Position numbers and translations under genes: made by a program. Under the pieces are notes generated by a model. That model worked only from the letters and a program-made list of their open reading frames with translations. It had not been told where the DNA came from and ran no database searches. 64,000 nt of DNA, taken from contig CAWCQU010000007.1 of assembly GCA_963797765.1 (NCBI GenBank), positions 434,001 through 498,000 on the forward strand. The letters are read 5' to 3'. The stretch's first letter is position 1; each line of letters begins with the position of its first letter. Source of the stretch: JBGPTK01 sp963797765. Its GTDB lineage: Bacteria > Acidobacteriota > Terriglobia > Acidiferrales > UBA7541. Shown piece after piece: positions 48,252 through 57,710 of the stretch.

Positions 48252-49322
48252 ATGTACAAGCGTTCCTTGTTCGTTTTGCTCGCCGCAGTCGCAGTGCTTA
48301 CGATCAGCGCACAGGTTTCCTAGGCGCAGTCGTTCCTTATGAATCTGCCCCGTCCCAGTCAAAGGGCAGAGATCGTCCAGCGCATTGGCATCACAGACGT
48401 CACGATTTCCTATCACCGCCCGCTGGTCAACGGACGCAAAATCTGGGGCGGCATCGTGCCTTACGGCCAGGTCTGGCGTGCGGGCGCGAATGAAAACACC
48501 ACCATCGAATTCACCAGTCCGGTCACCATCGAAGGCAAGCCGCTGGATAAGGGCATATACGGCATGCACATGATCCCGGGAGAAAATGAATTCACCATCA
48601 TCTTTTCCAACATGGCAGTGGCCTGGGGTAGTTTTTCGTATAACCAGAAGGAAGACGCCCTGCGCGTGACGGTGACGCCACATCCCACCGACATGCACGA
48701 GGCACTCACCTATGATTTCGATGATCTGAAACCGGATTCCTCGGTCGTCACTCTCCGTTGGGACAAGCTGGCTGTGCCTTTCAAGGTCGGCGTCAACGTG
48801 GAAGCGGTGGTCGAGCAGAGTTTGCACAACCAATTCCGCGGCCTGGTGCAATACACGTGGAGCGGATGGGACGACGCGGCCACCTACCTGGTCGACAACA
48901 AGGGAAACATGGACGACGCGTTGAAGTATGTCGACCGTTCGATCCAGTCCGAGGATCGTTTCGACAACGAAATGACCAAGGCCCGCGTCCTCGATGCGAT
49001 GGGAAAAACGGACGAAGCCTCGGCCATTCGCAGCAAGGCGCTGGCCAGCGGCACGATCATCCAGGTTCACAACTACGGGCGTGGATTGATGATCGCCGGC
49101 AAAAAGCAAGAGGGATTGGACGTCTTCCAGGTAAACATCAAGAAGGATCCCACCAACTGGATCGTTCAAACCGAAATCGCGCGCATCGCCGTTTCCAAGG
49201 GTGATTACGCCACTGCCGAAAAAGAATTAACGCTCAGCGTGGCGGGCGCCCCCGAACAACAAAAGCCGCAAATCCAGGGACTGCTAAAACGCGTGCAGGC
49301 GAAAGAAGACATCAACAGGTAG
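48252..49322 (+). CDS. DUF2911 protein with TPR-like tail; in-frame TAG in signal peptide
   Basis: The ATG at 48252 gives signal peptide MYKRSLFVLLAAVAVLTISA followed by QVS, an in-frame TAG (48321-48323), and then AQSFLMNLPRPSQRAEIVQR. The stop falls at the expected cleavage site, so it is a nonsense mutation or a base error (for example CAG to TAG). Without it the protein is ~356 aa; an internal ATG at 48339 would give 327 aa without export signal. The DUF2911 core (ISYHRPLVNGRKIWGGIVPY, GQVWRAGANENT, KGIYGMHMIPG) occupies ~180 residues, and a TPR-like helical part follows. Function is unknown. Confidence 0.8.
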
Positions 49323-49468
49323 CGTCTTGTTTCGAACAGAGGAATGCTCCGCGGGCTGGCGTTCAACTTGACCGGCCCCGGAGCGCTTCCTTAGAGCAGC
49401 AACTCGAGTTTTCTGCGTCAAAAAGTTCCCGAAGAGTAGGCCTTTAGGCCGTGAATTGCAGGGAGATC

Positions 49469-50200
49469 ATGATGATGAAGAGAATCAGCACAGCAATAAT
49501 TCTGCTCTTCACCGCAGCGGCAATTTTCGCTAGCCCTACGCCGAATGGGAATGCTGCTCCGCCTCGAATATTCCCGCTCACCTCCACTCAAGGTCTGGTC
49601 TTGATCGGCACGAAGGCCGTCGCCACAACATACAAAGGCCGCCGGGCGGTGCGCATCAATGAAGATCTCGAATCGCGGTCCAGAATTGGATCTGAAATCG
49701 CGCTCGTGAAAGGCACGGACTTCACGAACGGAACGATCGAAGCGGACGTTTCCGGAGCTCCCGCCGCCGGTGCGGACGCTGGCGCCCGCGGATTCGTGGG
49801 CATCGCGTTTCGCGTGAAGCAGGAAGATTCGAAATATGAATGTTTTTATCTTCGTCCCACCAACGGCCGAGCCGACGACCAGCTCCGCCGCAATCATTCC
49901 ACGCAGTACATTTCTAGCCCCGACTATCCGTGGGAACGCCTCCGCAAGGAAAATCCCGGAGTCTATGAATCCTACGTGGACCTGGAGCCGGGAGTTTGGA
50001 CCAACATAAAAATCGTGGTGGATGGCGTGCATGCGCAGCTCTACGTGAATGGCGCATCGCAACCCAGCTTGATTGTAAATGACCTGAAGCTTGGCGAATC
50101 ACAGGGCCAAATTGCCTTGTGGATCGGCGATGGCACCGAGGCGTATTTTTCCAACCTGAAAATCACGCCGGTGCCGGCAGCGGCCGCAAAAATACCCTGA
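49469..50200 (+). CDS. Exported concanavalin/LamG-like protein
   Basis: About 243 aa from the ATG at 49469 (MMMKRISTAIILLFTAAAIF), a signal peptide ending near ASP. An ATG 18 bases upstream is possible. The body is beta-rich, with GTIEADVSGAPAAGADAGAR, GFVGIAFRVKQEDSKYECFY and WTNIKIVVDGVHAQLYVNGA, typical of laminin-G or DUF1080-type jelly rolls that bind glycans. No catalytic residues are evident. It is probably a periplasmic or surface carbohydrate-binding protein. It is convergent with the next gene. Confidence 0.75.
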   Translation: MMMKRISTAIILLFTAAAIFASPTPNGNAAPPRIFPLTSTQGLVLIGTKAVATTYKGRRAVRINEDLESRSRIGSEIALVKGTDFTNGTIEADVSGAPAAGADAGARGFVGIAFRVKQEDSKYECFYLRPTNGRADDQLRRNHSTQYISSPDYPWERLRKENPGVYESYVDLEPGVWTNIKIVVDGVHAQLYVNGASQPSLIVNDLKLGESQGQIALWIGDGTEAYFSNLKITPVPAAAAKIP

Positions 50201-50250
50201 GCAACGGAGCTGCTGTAAATCTAATCTGGCGCCGGATGGTCGGCCCAATC

Positions 50251-51043
50251 CTAAATCATCTTCAAGACCCAAGTAGGCCCGTTTTTCTGTTGGTAGTCCA
50301 TCCGGATGATGTAGGGTGATTCCTCGCTCACCCAGTATTTCAGGTTTCCGATATCGCTATCGCAATTCACCACCCAGGCTTGCACTTTCCTATTGCTTCC
50401 CGCTTCCGTGGTTTCCGAGCCCGTCACCTGAAAGGTGACCCAGGAAACTTTTTCCGGATGATCTTCATCCTCGGAATAGGAAGGAAGCGTTGCCACGTAG
50501 CCATTCTTCAGCGGCAGCGTAACCCAGAGGACAGCATAAAGCCCTCCATAAAAATCAAACGCGGAGGCAGCCGGGACATCCCTGACCTCTGATTTTCCAT
50601 TCACGGTCGTATCGACTTTCATCGAATCTTTGCCAAAAGTGATTGCCTGCTTCCTGTCACCTGCGGGCCCGCCGTGCCGTTCAAATCTGCGCGAGATGGG
50701 CGCCATTGTCTTGCGATCGAACACATTGATCGTCGTCGTTGTGGCCACCACCTCGCCGTTCTTCTTGTATCGTGCAATCTGTGTGCGTTGAAAACATTCC
50801 CGCCCGTTCAGATTCACCACTTCCAGCAAGTCCTCCCACACCCCAACGTCGGGTAGCACGGTTCCGTCCGGCTTGATCACGGTCATTCCCCATGCGTTCT
50901 TGTAAGGCTGCAGTTTTGCGCCGTTAACGGAAGCCATTGCCCACCGTCACTTTTACCGGAGCCGTATCATTCGCTGATGCCGAGGCGATCGAGACGCCCA
51001 GGAAAACGCACCACAGCGCTGTTAAGAAAATTCTTTTTTGCAT
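50251..51043 (-). CDS. Exported hypothetical protein (frameshifted)
   Basis: About 263 aa. The ATG at 51043 gives signal peptide MQKRIFLTALWCVFLGVSIA, then SASANDTAPVKVTVGN. A one-base shift near 50935 joins it to MASVNGAKLQPYKNAWGMTV. The body (CFQRTQIARYKKNGEVVATT, FYGGLYAVLWVTLPLKNGYV, KYWVSEESPYIIRMDYQQKN) resembles DUF3108-like periplasmic proteins of acidobacteria. It is divergent from the MocR regulator gene at 51266, which could control it. Confidence 0.7.
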
Positions 51044-51214
51044 TTTGGATCCTTTTGAACAGGGCGGGGAACCGGCGGAATTCCGTTGCCGGGGCCACGC
51101 CAGGAATCTTCCCGAAAACAGGGAAGCGCTCCGTAAAGGCTGATGGCCCCCTCTTGCATCCAGTAAGCCGCGGCAGCGCCTCAAACTTACGCTCCCAAAT
51201 TGGTATCCTGCAAG

Positions 51215-51249
51215 TGCCACTTTTCATTTAAGATTAGGTACCACTTTCT
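51215..51249. promoter_or_regulatory. Putative MocR operator, two direct half-sites
   Basis: TGCCACTTTTC (51215-51225) and TACCACTTTCT (51239-51249) are direct repeats 24 bases apart, just upstream of the MocR start at 51266. The second also carries the palindrome AGGTACC. MocR/PdxR regulators commonly bind direct repeats in the divergent region next to their own gene. The target would be the divergent gene at 51043, the regulator gene, or both. Binding is inference. Confidence 0.4.
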
Positions 51250-51265
51250 ACGGAGTGTTTTTGCT

Positions 51266-52733
51266 ATGCTCGTAAGGCTGGAAGGCCATGGCGCACTTCA
51301 TCAGCAGCTCTATCGCGCCTTGCGCGATTTGATTCGCTCGGGCAAATGGGAGCACGGCAAGCGCCTGCCGGCCAGCCGCGCGCTCGCGCTGGAACTCGGC
51401 ATCTCGCGAAATGTTGTTTTAACCGCTTACGAGGAACTGACGGCGGAAGGCTATGTGCGCTGCCGCAGGGGCTCCGGCACTTTCGTCAGTGCGGCTCTGC
51501 CGGATTCGATGCTCTCCGCGGAGAAATCCGCTAACTCGGCTGGCCAATCGGCCGAAAACCAGCCACCGCAATTTTCAAATTACGGCAGGCGAGTTCTCGC
51601 AAAAGGTCCCAGTCCTACCGCCCGCAGCACACAGCGGGAACGTCCGCTCCCGTACGATTTTCAGTACGGCCTAGCAAGCACCGAGGATTTTCCCCACGCG
51701 CTTTGGCGCCGCCTGGTCGCGCGCAGGCTTCGCGAAGTCTCCGGCGATTACGATCGCCAGGAAGGCTTCGCCCCGCTTCGCGCCGCCATCGCGGATTACT
51801 TGCAGCGATTTCGCGCAGTGAATTGCCGCCCGGAGCAAATCCTCGTCCTCAATGGTTCGCAGCAGGCCCTCGATCTTGCCGCGCGCCTTCTGCTGAATCC
51901 CGGAAGTTCCGTCGCAATCGAGGATCCACACTACCAGGGCGCGCGTGAAATTTTTCTCTCTGCCGGAGCAAAGATAATTCCCGTGCCAGTCGATTCGCAA
52001 GGCATGCAGGTGGATCGTCTGCCGCCGGCGTCTCGCGCCGTCCGTCTCGCTTACGTCACTCCATCTCACCAGCTTCCCACCGGCGCGATTCTCTCGCTCG
52101 ACCGCCGCTTGGCGCTTCTGGCATGGGCATCTCGCGGTCAGGCTTACGTCCTCGAAGACGATTTCGACGCGGAATTCCGTTACACCGGCCGCCCGCTCGA
52201 ATCCATGCAAGGACTCGACCGCGCCGCCCGCGTCATTTACATCGGCACATTTTCACGAATTTTCTTTCCGTCCATGCGCCTTGGCTACATGGTCCTTCCC
52301 GGACCGCTGGTGCGCGCGTTTTCGGAAGCGAAGTGGCTCACTGACCGGCACACTCCGGCGCTGGAACAAGAGGTGCTGACGGATTTCATTCAGGAGGGGC
52401 ATCTCGAGCGTTACTTGCGCGCGATCTCGTTCGAGAAATGCGTCGCGCCGCGACGCTCTGCTTTCGGCTCTACAAAAATATTTCGGAGATTCGATTGAAG
52501 TGTCCGGCGTGGATGCCGGCATTCACGTGCTCGTAAGATTTCGCCGCACCACCGTTTCCGCCAATCAGCTTCCCGCATTGATCGAACGCGCCGCGCGAAA
52601 AGGTGTGGGAATCTATCCCGCGTCGCCCTACTACTTGCTAAAGCCGCGGCGCGCCGAAATTCTTCTCGGGTACAGCGCGCTGACCGAAAGCGAAGTGCTC
52701 GAAGGAATTCGCATTCTTTCCGGACTCTGCTAG
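51266..52733 (+). CDS. MocR-family (GntR-aminotransferase) regulator (frameshifted)
   Basis: About 488 aa from the ATG at 51266 (MLVRLEGHGALHQQLYRALR). A GntR winged helix (LPASRALALELGISRNVVLT, RCRRGSGTFVS) covers residues ~10-75. The aminotransferase-fold domain has LVLNGSQQALDLAARLLLNP, YVTPSHQLPTGAILS, VLEDDFDAEFRY and the PLP lysine-region equivalent YIGTFSRIFFPSMRLGY, where Arg replaces the usual Lys after FS. One base is gained or lost near 52420 in GCGCGCG; the frame then continues SRRDALLSALQKYFGDSIEV to the stop at 52733. It is probably a PLP- or amine-responsive regulator. The missing Lys would prevent an internal aldimine. Confidence 0.82.
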
Positions 52734-52743
52734 CGAATTCGCC

Positions 52744-54047
52744 TCACTGGTTATTCGGGTCATACTGCGTGGAATACTGATCCGAGTATCCGGAATTATC
52801 ATACGGCGCGCTGTAGCCAACTCCCGGATATCCGGAATAGCCTACTCCGCTCCATCCCCACGGATAATACGGATATGCGCCGCAGTAGCCGTAGCCGCCC
52901 CATCCGAGTCCCCATCCCGGTCCCCAGAAGCTCCAGGAAGGTCCGCAATAAGGCGCTCCATATCCATATCCAAACCCGAACGAAAACGCCCAGGGATAGT
53001 CCGAATCCGAATCTGCCGAATCCATAAGCCAAAGCGGTTCCATCCGAATCCGCCACGGCCCCAGCCGCGCCAGCCGAACCCGCTCGATCCGATCGGCCGA
53101 AATGCCGAGCCCAACGATCGCCCGGCAAATCCCAATCCGCTTCCCAATAATCCAGCCCCGCTACGCGTATTCGAAAATCCGGCGCCGCGAAACGAATTGC
53201 CGCCGAATCCCGCCATCGACCGGCTCGACGAAAACGACGATCCCGAAAAGCGATTCGAAAATGTTGTGCCCGGGCGCGATGAAAACGACGAAAATCCCGA
53301 ATTGCCCGATCGCGGTGTGCTCGCCGAGATCCGGTTCGTGCTAAATCCCGCGGAGGGCGCGTGCGTGCTCATACCGCGGCTTGCCGCGAAATTGGAATTT
53401 CCAGCACTCCGCCCGTTGAACGACGAATTGCCCGAATTCCCGAATCCATGCCACTGTCCATCGGCACGTGCGAAATTCTGACCGCCGCTCAGTCCGGAAC
53501 CACGGACATTTCCGATTTCATGCGTCGCCATGGGAGTTCCGCGGCCGCCCGAACTTGGATTTCCAAAGGAATGCCACCCCGATCCGGGATTCGCGCCGCC
53601 TCGCGGGGCTGACGCAAAGGAATTGTGCGGCGCAGGCTCGGCGCCAAAATTCCCGCCCCGGAACGAAGAGTTTCTTGCCGAATTATTAAACGAGCGCGAC
53701 GCAAAACCATTTGACCGTTGGGTCGGTCCGCTGCTCATCCGCGCCGTGCTGCGCGGTTCCGCTCCACGGAAACTGCCGCCCGAAAAACTGCCGCGTGGCC
53801 CGCTGCTCGCGCGGAATCCGCCGCCGGATGGCCGCCCGCCTCCGCCACCACCGTGGAAACTACCTCCGCCGCCACCGTGGAATCCGCCGCCACCACCGCC
53901 ATGAAATCCACCGCCTCCGCCGTGCGAGCCGCCGCCACCCCCATGCCCACCTCCGCCACGCTGGGCATAAGCAGGATTCGGCGCACAAGCAAACGCTATC
54001 GCAGTTGCTGCCACAAAAAGGATCTTCAAAAAGGTGGGCTTTGTCAT
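52744..54047 (-). CDS. Secreted Gly/His/Ser-rich low-complexity protein (frameshifted)
   Basis: About 433 aa. Signal peptide MTKPTFLKILFVAATAIAFA, then CAPNPAYAQRGGGGHGGGGG. Residues ~30-75 are repeats of the form GGGGGSHGGGGGFHGGGGG, and a long Ser/Asn/Gly/Arg-rich region follows. One shift near 53030 joins GGFGWNRFGLW to a frame with SDYPWAFSFGFGYGYGAPYC, ending in Gly/Tyr/Pro/Trp-rich repeats and YDPNNQ. The composition resembles acidobacterial surface or structural proteins; the His clusters could bind metal. No enzyme motif is present. A Cys at the start of the mature part might be a lipobox, but the position is weak. Confidence 0.75.
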
Positions 54048-54268
54048 CTGAGTCCCTCCGCACCGCTACAGCGCAGGTCTGGGGACATGGGTCCAGTGGC
54101 CTGTCCAACTATCCTACTCTATTTGATTCCCCGTGCAAGCGCCGGGTTGCGTCCCAAAAAGACTGCCCTTTGCCTCCACTCTATCCGCAGCAGTTGCCTG
54201 GATGAGACATCGATTCGGCTCAAAGAGATAGGAGTCTTACCTTGTGGGGAGGTTAATCGCGGAATAAG

Positions 54269-54505
54269 ATGCGGCCAACGAAGATGGACAGATTATCGGC
54301 GTTCGGCCTGTTCGCAGTGACGGCAATGCTTGTGACCTACGCTCTCGAGAAGCGCAGCCATTGGTTCATCTTGGCCTTTGGTGGCTCTTGTTTGCTTGGG
54401 TCTGCCTACGGGTTTCTGCAGGGTGCGTGGCCCTTTGGACTTGTCGAAGCGATCTGGGCCGCGGTGGCAGCGCGCCGCTGGTGGGTCGCGAGATTCTCAA
54501 AATGA
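54269..54505 (+). CDS. Small membrane protein
   Basis: 78 aa; the ATG at 54284 (MDRLSAFGLFAVTAMLVTYA) is a likelier start than 54269. Two membrane segments: LSAFGLFAVTAMLVTYAL and HWFILAFGGSCLLGSAYGFL, with a third hydrophobic stretch PFGLVEAIWAAVAARRW. It resembles short two-to-three-span proteins of unknown function that are common near transport or stress genes. It stands alone before the amidase gene. Confidence 0.6.
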   Translation: MRPTKMDRLSAFGLFAVTAMLVTYALEKRSHWFILAFGGSCLLGSAYGFLQGAWPFGLVEAIWAAVAARRWWVARFSK

Positions 54506-54591
54506 CCTACTGTTGAATCCACTACTCATCCTGCGGATCAATGTGAACTCCGGCTCACTCTGTATTACACTTCCCGTCCGCACGAAATCAT

Positions 54592-54597
54592 AGGAGG
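54592..54597 (+). promoter_or_regulatory. Ribosome binding site of the amidase gene
   Basis: AGGAGG lies 10 bases before the ATG at 54608, a consensus Shine-Dalgarno with good spacing that fixes the start. Confidence 0.8.
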
Positions 54598-54607
54598 AAG
54601 AGACCCG

Positions 54608-56452
54608 ATGTTCGACCGCCGCCATTTTCTCGCCACGTGTTCCGGATTCGGATTGACCGCTACTTTATTTCCCGGCGTCCTGTGGTCTCTCGCGGAAGAC
54701 AAAAAGAAAATCACCAAGGACATGATCGACAATGCCGCCGCCATCGCCGATATCCAAATCCCCGAAGAGTTCAAGGAGATGTTGCTGGAGAATTTGAATG
54801 ACCGCACCAAGGGCTACGAAGATATCTACAAATTGCACATGGCCAATAGCGTTCCGCCGGCGTTGATTTTCGATCCGGTACTGCCTTCCACGAAATTCGA
54901 AACGAAAAAGCTGCCGATGATGCCTTCCGCCGCTCCCGGACTTGCCGCGCGCGGCGTTCCCAAGAACCTTGAAGATGTCTGCTTTTCGACCGTGCGCGAA
55001 CTGACCGAATTGATCCGCTCGAAAAAAGTTTCTTCCATGGCGCTCACGGAAATGTATCTCGAACGGCTGAAGCGCTACGATCCCACGCTCCATTTCGTAA
55101 TCACGTTCACGGAAGATCGCGCCAAAGCCAAAGCAAAAGAAGCCGATCGCGATATGGCCGCCGGAAAATATCGCGGCCCGCTTCACGGCCTGCCGTGGGG
55201 CGCGAAAGATTTGCTCGCCGTGAAGGGATACCGCACCACTTGGGGCGCCGGCGGCTTCGAAGATCAGAAATTTGAAGAAGACGCTACAGTCGTCAAGCGG
55301 CTCGACGCCGCAGGCGCCGTTCTCGTCGCGAAATTAAGTCTTGGCGCGCTGGCCATGAACGACCATTGGTTCGGCGCCAAAACGCGCAATCCCTGGAATC
55401 CCGAGCAAGGTTCGAGCGGCTCTTCCGCCGGTTCGGCTTCCGCAACTGCCGCGGGTTGCGTGGCTTTCGCCATCGGTTCCGAAACGCTCGGCTCGATTTC
55501 CTCGCCCAGCACGCGCTGCGGCGCCACCGGTTTGCGTCCCACGTTTGGATTCGTTCCGCGCACCGGCGCCATGGCTCTTTCCTGGAGCATGGATAAGCTC
55601 GGCCCCATCTGCCGCGCCGTGGAAGATTGCGCCTTCGTCCTCCACGCGATTTACGGGCCCGATGGCAGCGATCGCGCCGTGCAACCCGCCGTTTTCAATT
55701 GGAACGGCAATCTCGACTGGCGCAAATTGAAAGTGGGTTACCTGAAAACCGATTTCGAGCCTCGTCCCGAACCGCCCGCGCCGCCCGCAAAACCGGAATC
55801 CGAACTTTCCGCCGATGAAAAGAAAAAGCTCGCCGAACAAAAAAAGCGCCAGGAAGAATTCCGCGTCCGCGCCGAATACGACCGCCGCTTCAACGAAGCC
55901 GCCCTCGCCAAGCTGAAAAGCATGGGCGTGAACATGACTCCCGTCGAGCTGCCAAAATTGCCGTATGACGCCATGGTTGCCACGCTTCTTGCCGAAGCCG
56001 GCGCCGCCTTCGATGAAATCACCCGCAACGGCCGCGACAAATTGCTTACCGATCAAGGCCCCGGCGATTGGCCCAACACGTTCCGCGCCGCGCATTTTAT
56101 TCCCGCCACCGAATACATCCAGGCCAACCGCGCGCGCATGCTGGCAATGAATGCCGTCGACAAAGCCTTCAGCGGATTCGACGTAATCGTAGCCCCCACC
56201 AACAGCCAGCAACTGGTCGTCACCAATTTAACCGGCCAGCCCGCCCTGATTCTCCCCAACGGTTTCCGTGGCGAAGACGCTCCCCCAGTAATCAAAAACG
56301 ACAAAGGCGAAATCCAAGGCAACTACGGCGGCCCAGGCACTCCCGTAAGCCTCACCTTCCTGGGCCAACTCTACGGCGAACAAAAAATGCTAACGCTCGC
56401 CCGTGCCTACCAAAACGCCACCGATTTCCACCTTCGCCATCCCAAGCTCTAG
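54608..56452 (+). CDS. Exported amidase-signature family hydrolase
   Basis: 614 aa. The N-terminus MFDRRHFLATCSGFGLTATL has a Tat-like RRHF motif and a hydrophobic stretch, so folded export is likely. The amidase signature triad is visible: Lys in PWGAKDLLAVKGYRTTWGAG, Ser in QGSSGSSAGSASATAAGCVA, and the nucleophile in IGSETLGSISSPSTRCGATG. A charged insertion (ADEKKKLAEQKKRQEEFRVR) separates the two halves. It cleaves an amide bond; homologues include Asp-/Glu-tRNA amidotransferase A subunits and peptide or aryl amidases, but the exported location excludes the tRNA role. The frame is intact and monocistronic. Confidence 0.9.
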   Translation: MFDRRHFLATCSGFGLTATLFPGVLWSLAEDKKKITKDMIDNAAAIADIQIPEEFKEMLLENLNDRTKGYEDIYKLHMANSVPPALIFDPVLPSTKFETKKLPMMPSAAPGLAARGVPKNLEDVCFSTVRELTELIRSKKVSSMALTEMYLERLKRYDPTLHFVITFTEDRAKAKAKEADRDMAAGKYRGPLHGLPWGAKDLLAVKGYRTTWGAGGFEDQKFEEDATVVKRLDAAGAVLVAKLSLGALAMNDHWFGAKTRNPWNPEQGSSGSSAGSASATAAGCVAFAIGSETLGSISSPSTRCGATGLRPTFGFVPRTGAMALSWSMDKLGPICRAVEDCAFVLHAIYGPDGSDRAVQPAVFNWNGNLDWRKLKVGYLKTDFEPRPEPPAPPAKPESELSADEKKKLAEQKKRQEEFRVRAEYDRRFNEAALAKLKSMGVNMTPVELPKLPYDAMVATLLAEAGAAFDEITRNGRDKLLTDQGPGDWPNTFRAAHFIPATEYIQANRARMLAMNAVDKAFSGFDVIVAPTNSQQLVVTNLTGQPALILPNGFRGEDAPPVIKNDKGEIQGNYGGPGTPVSLTFLGQLYGEQKMLTLARAYQNATDFHLRHPKL

Positions 56453-56589
56453 CACGTTGGCCGAAGTAATTTGTTTCGCGACATTCGGTGACATGCCAGC
56501 CTGTACCGGGCCAAAAAGTCTGCATTTTTCGTTGGTTCTTGCTCGAATCCTCGATAAAAACCGATCTTTAAATGCCCCCTTATGGACGT

Positions 56590-56611
56590 ACGATATAGGA
56601 GCGATTAGAAT
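56590..56611. repeat. Short interspersed repeat, shared with 21045-21066
   Basis: ACGATATAGGAGCGATTAGA and then AT; one mismatch to the minus strand of 21045-21066. It lies in the 56453-57108 spacer. Confidence 0.6.
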
Positions 56612-56989
56612 TCTGTAACCATCTGTGTTGTCAATAAGTTGAGCGATTTTGACTATGATTTCCATTGGCGATTAGCCAGGCGATTAGAAATGGGTGTTTT
56701 CTGTCGCGATTTTCGTTGCGGGGCGTAGAGTTGGGAATTCGAAAGTTTCTGCGGGACGGGAGTGCGAGGATGATCTGAGAGGAGATCTGCTAAGCGGGAA
56801 AGTGCGCTCTGTAGTGGTGACTGGCAAGAATTAGCGTATTCTTTCATACCACTATTTACCATAAAGAGACGTAGTCGTCAAGATTAAAGGAAGTGGTCTT
56901 TCGACTCGGGAGGGAACGATTGATTGAGATGGGTTTCGCTGAGGCTGGAATGGATGGGGCGGCGCGGAGAGAAACGGGAAAGTCAAAAT

Positions 56990-57016
56990 CCGCAGCCTTA
57001 AAATCGAAGGCTGCGG
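56990..57016. repeat. Palindrome CCGCAGCCTT / AAGGCTGCGG
   Basis: A perfect 10-bp stem with a 7-base loop (AAAATCG) in the gene-free 56453-57108 spacer. A short GGTCGCGGGTCCCGCGGAC-like inverted run follows near 57045-57062. No coding region is supported here. Confidence 0.6.
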
Positions 57017-57434
57017 CACCCGAAAACATATGTGTCGCGCTAAGTCCGCGGGACCCGCGACCTCTCAAATGAGAGGATGCTGTGGCACATTCAAATAGAC
57101 AATTTCATTCAGATGCTCTCCAAAAGCTCGATGTAGTGGAGAACGAGACGAGAGAACTTGTGGAGAACTTCTGTGACGTCTACACCTGTAAAAATGTCAG
57201 CCTCCTTGAAAACTACATCAAAGGCAAGTTTTCCCTTGTTCTTGATGCGAATATCTCTCGGGAAGGGAATGACCCACGGTGGAGAAGTGACAGTAGCGCC
57301 TGTAAATCCGCGAACAATTTCACCGTCTTTGTTTTCGCAAAAAAGATGTCGCTAATTCCGGCAATGGGATGACCTGCACCCCCAAATCCGCACAAAGCTA
57401 AGTATGATTTCACACTGTAGAAAGGGGGAGGAGC

Positions 57435-57710
57435 ATGTCCAAGAGCCGGCACAGCGAGGCGCAGATCATTGGAGCGCTGAAGCAACTGGAAGCGGGGCGG
57501 AAGGCGGAGGATGTGGCGCGGGAAGTGGGCGTGTCGAAGCACACGATCTACGCCTGGAAAGCGAAGTACGGCGGAATGGATGTAAGCCAGGCGCAGGAAG
57601 CGAAACAGTTGCGGGACGAGAATACGCGGCTGCGTAAGCTGGTGGCGGATCTGAGTCTGGACAAGGAAGCGCTGCAGTCGGTGATTCGAAAAAACGGATG
57701 GAGCTCGTAG
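57435..57710 (+). CDS. IS3-family OrfA
   Basis: 91 aa helix-turn-helix protein (SEAQIIGALKQLEAGRKAED, then VAREVGVSKHTIYAWKAKYG) with a leucine-zipper-like tail (RDENTRLRKLVADLSLDKEA). It binds the element ends. GGGGGAGGAG upstream of the ATG is a strong ribosome site. It overlaps orfB by 13 bases. Confidence 0.92.
   Translation: MSKSRHSEAQIIGALKQLEAGRKAEDVAREVGVSKHTIYAWKAKYGGMDVSQAQEAKQLRDENTRLRKLVADLSLDKEALQSVIRKNGWSS
57689..57695 (+). promoter_or_regulatory. Programmed -1 frameshift heptamer
   Basis: A AAA AAC in the orfA frame, near the end of orfA and just before the orfB ATG. This is the standard slippery site by which IS3-type elements make the OrfAB transposase. Confidence 0.8.
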
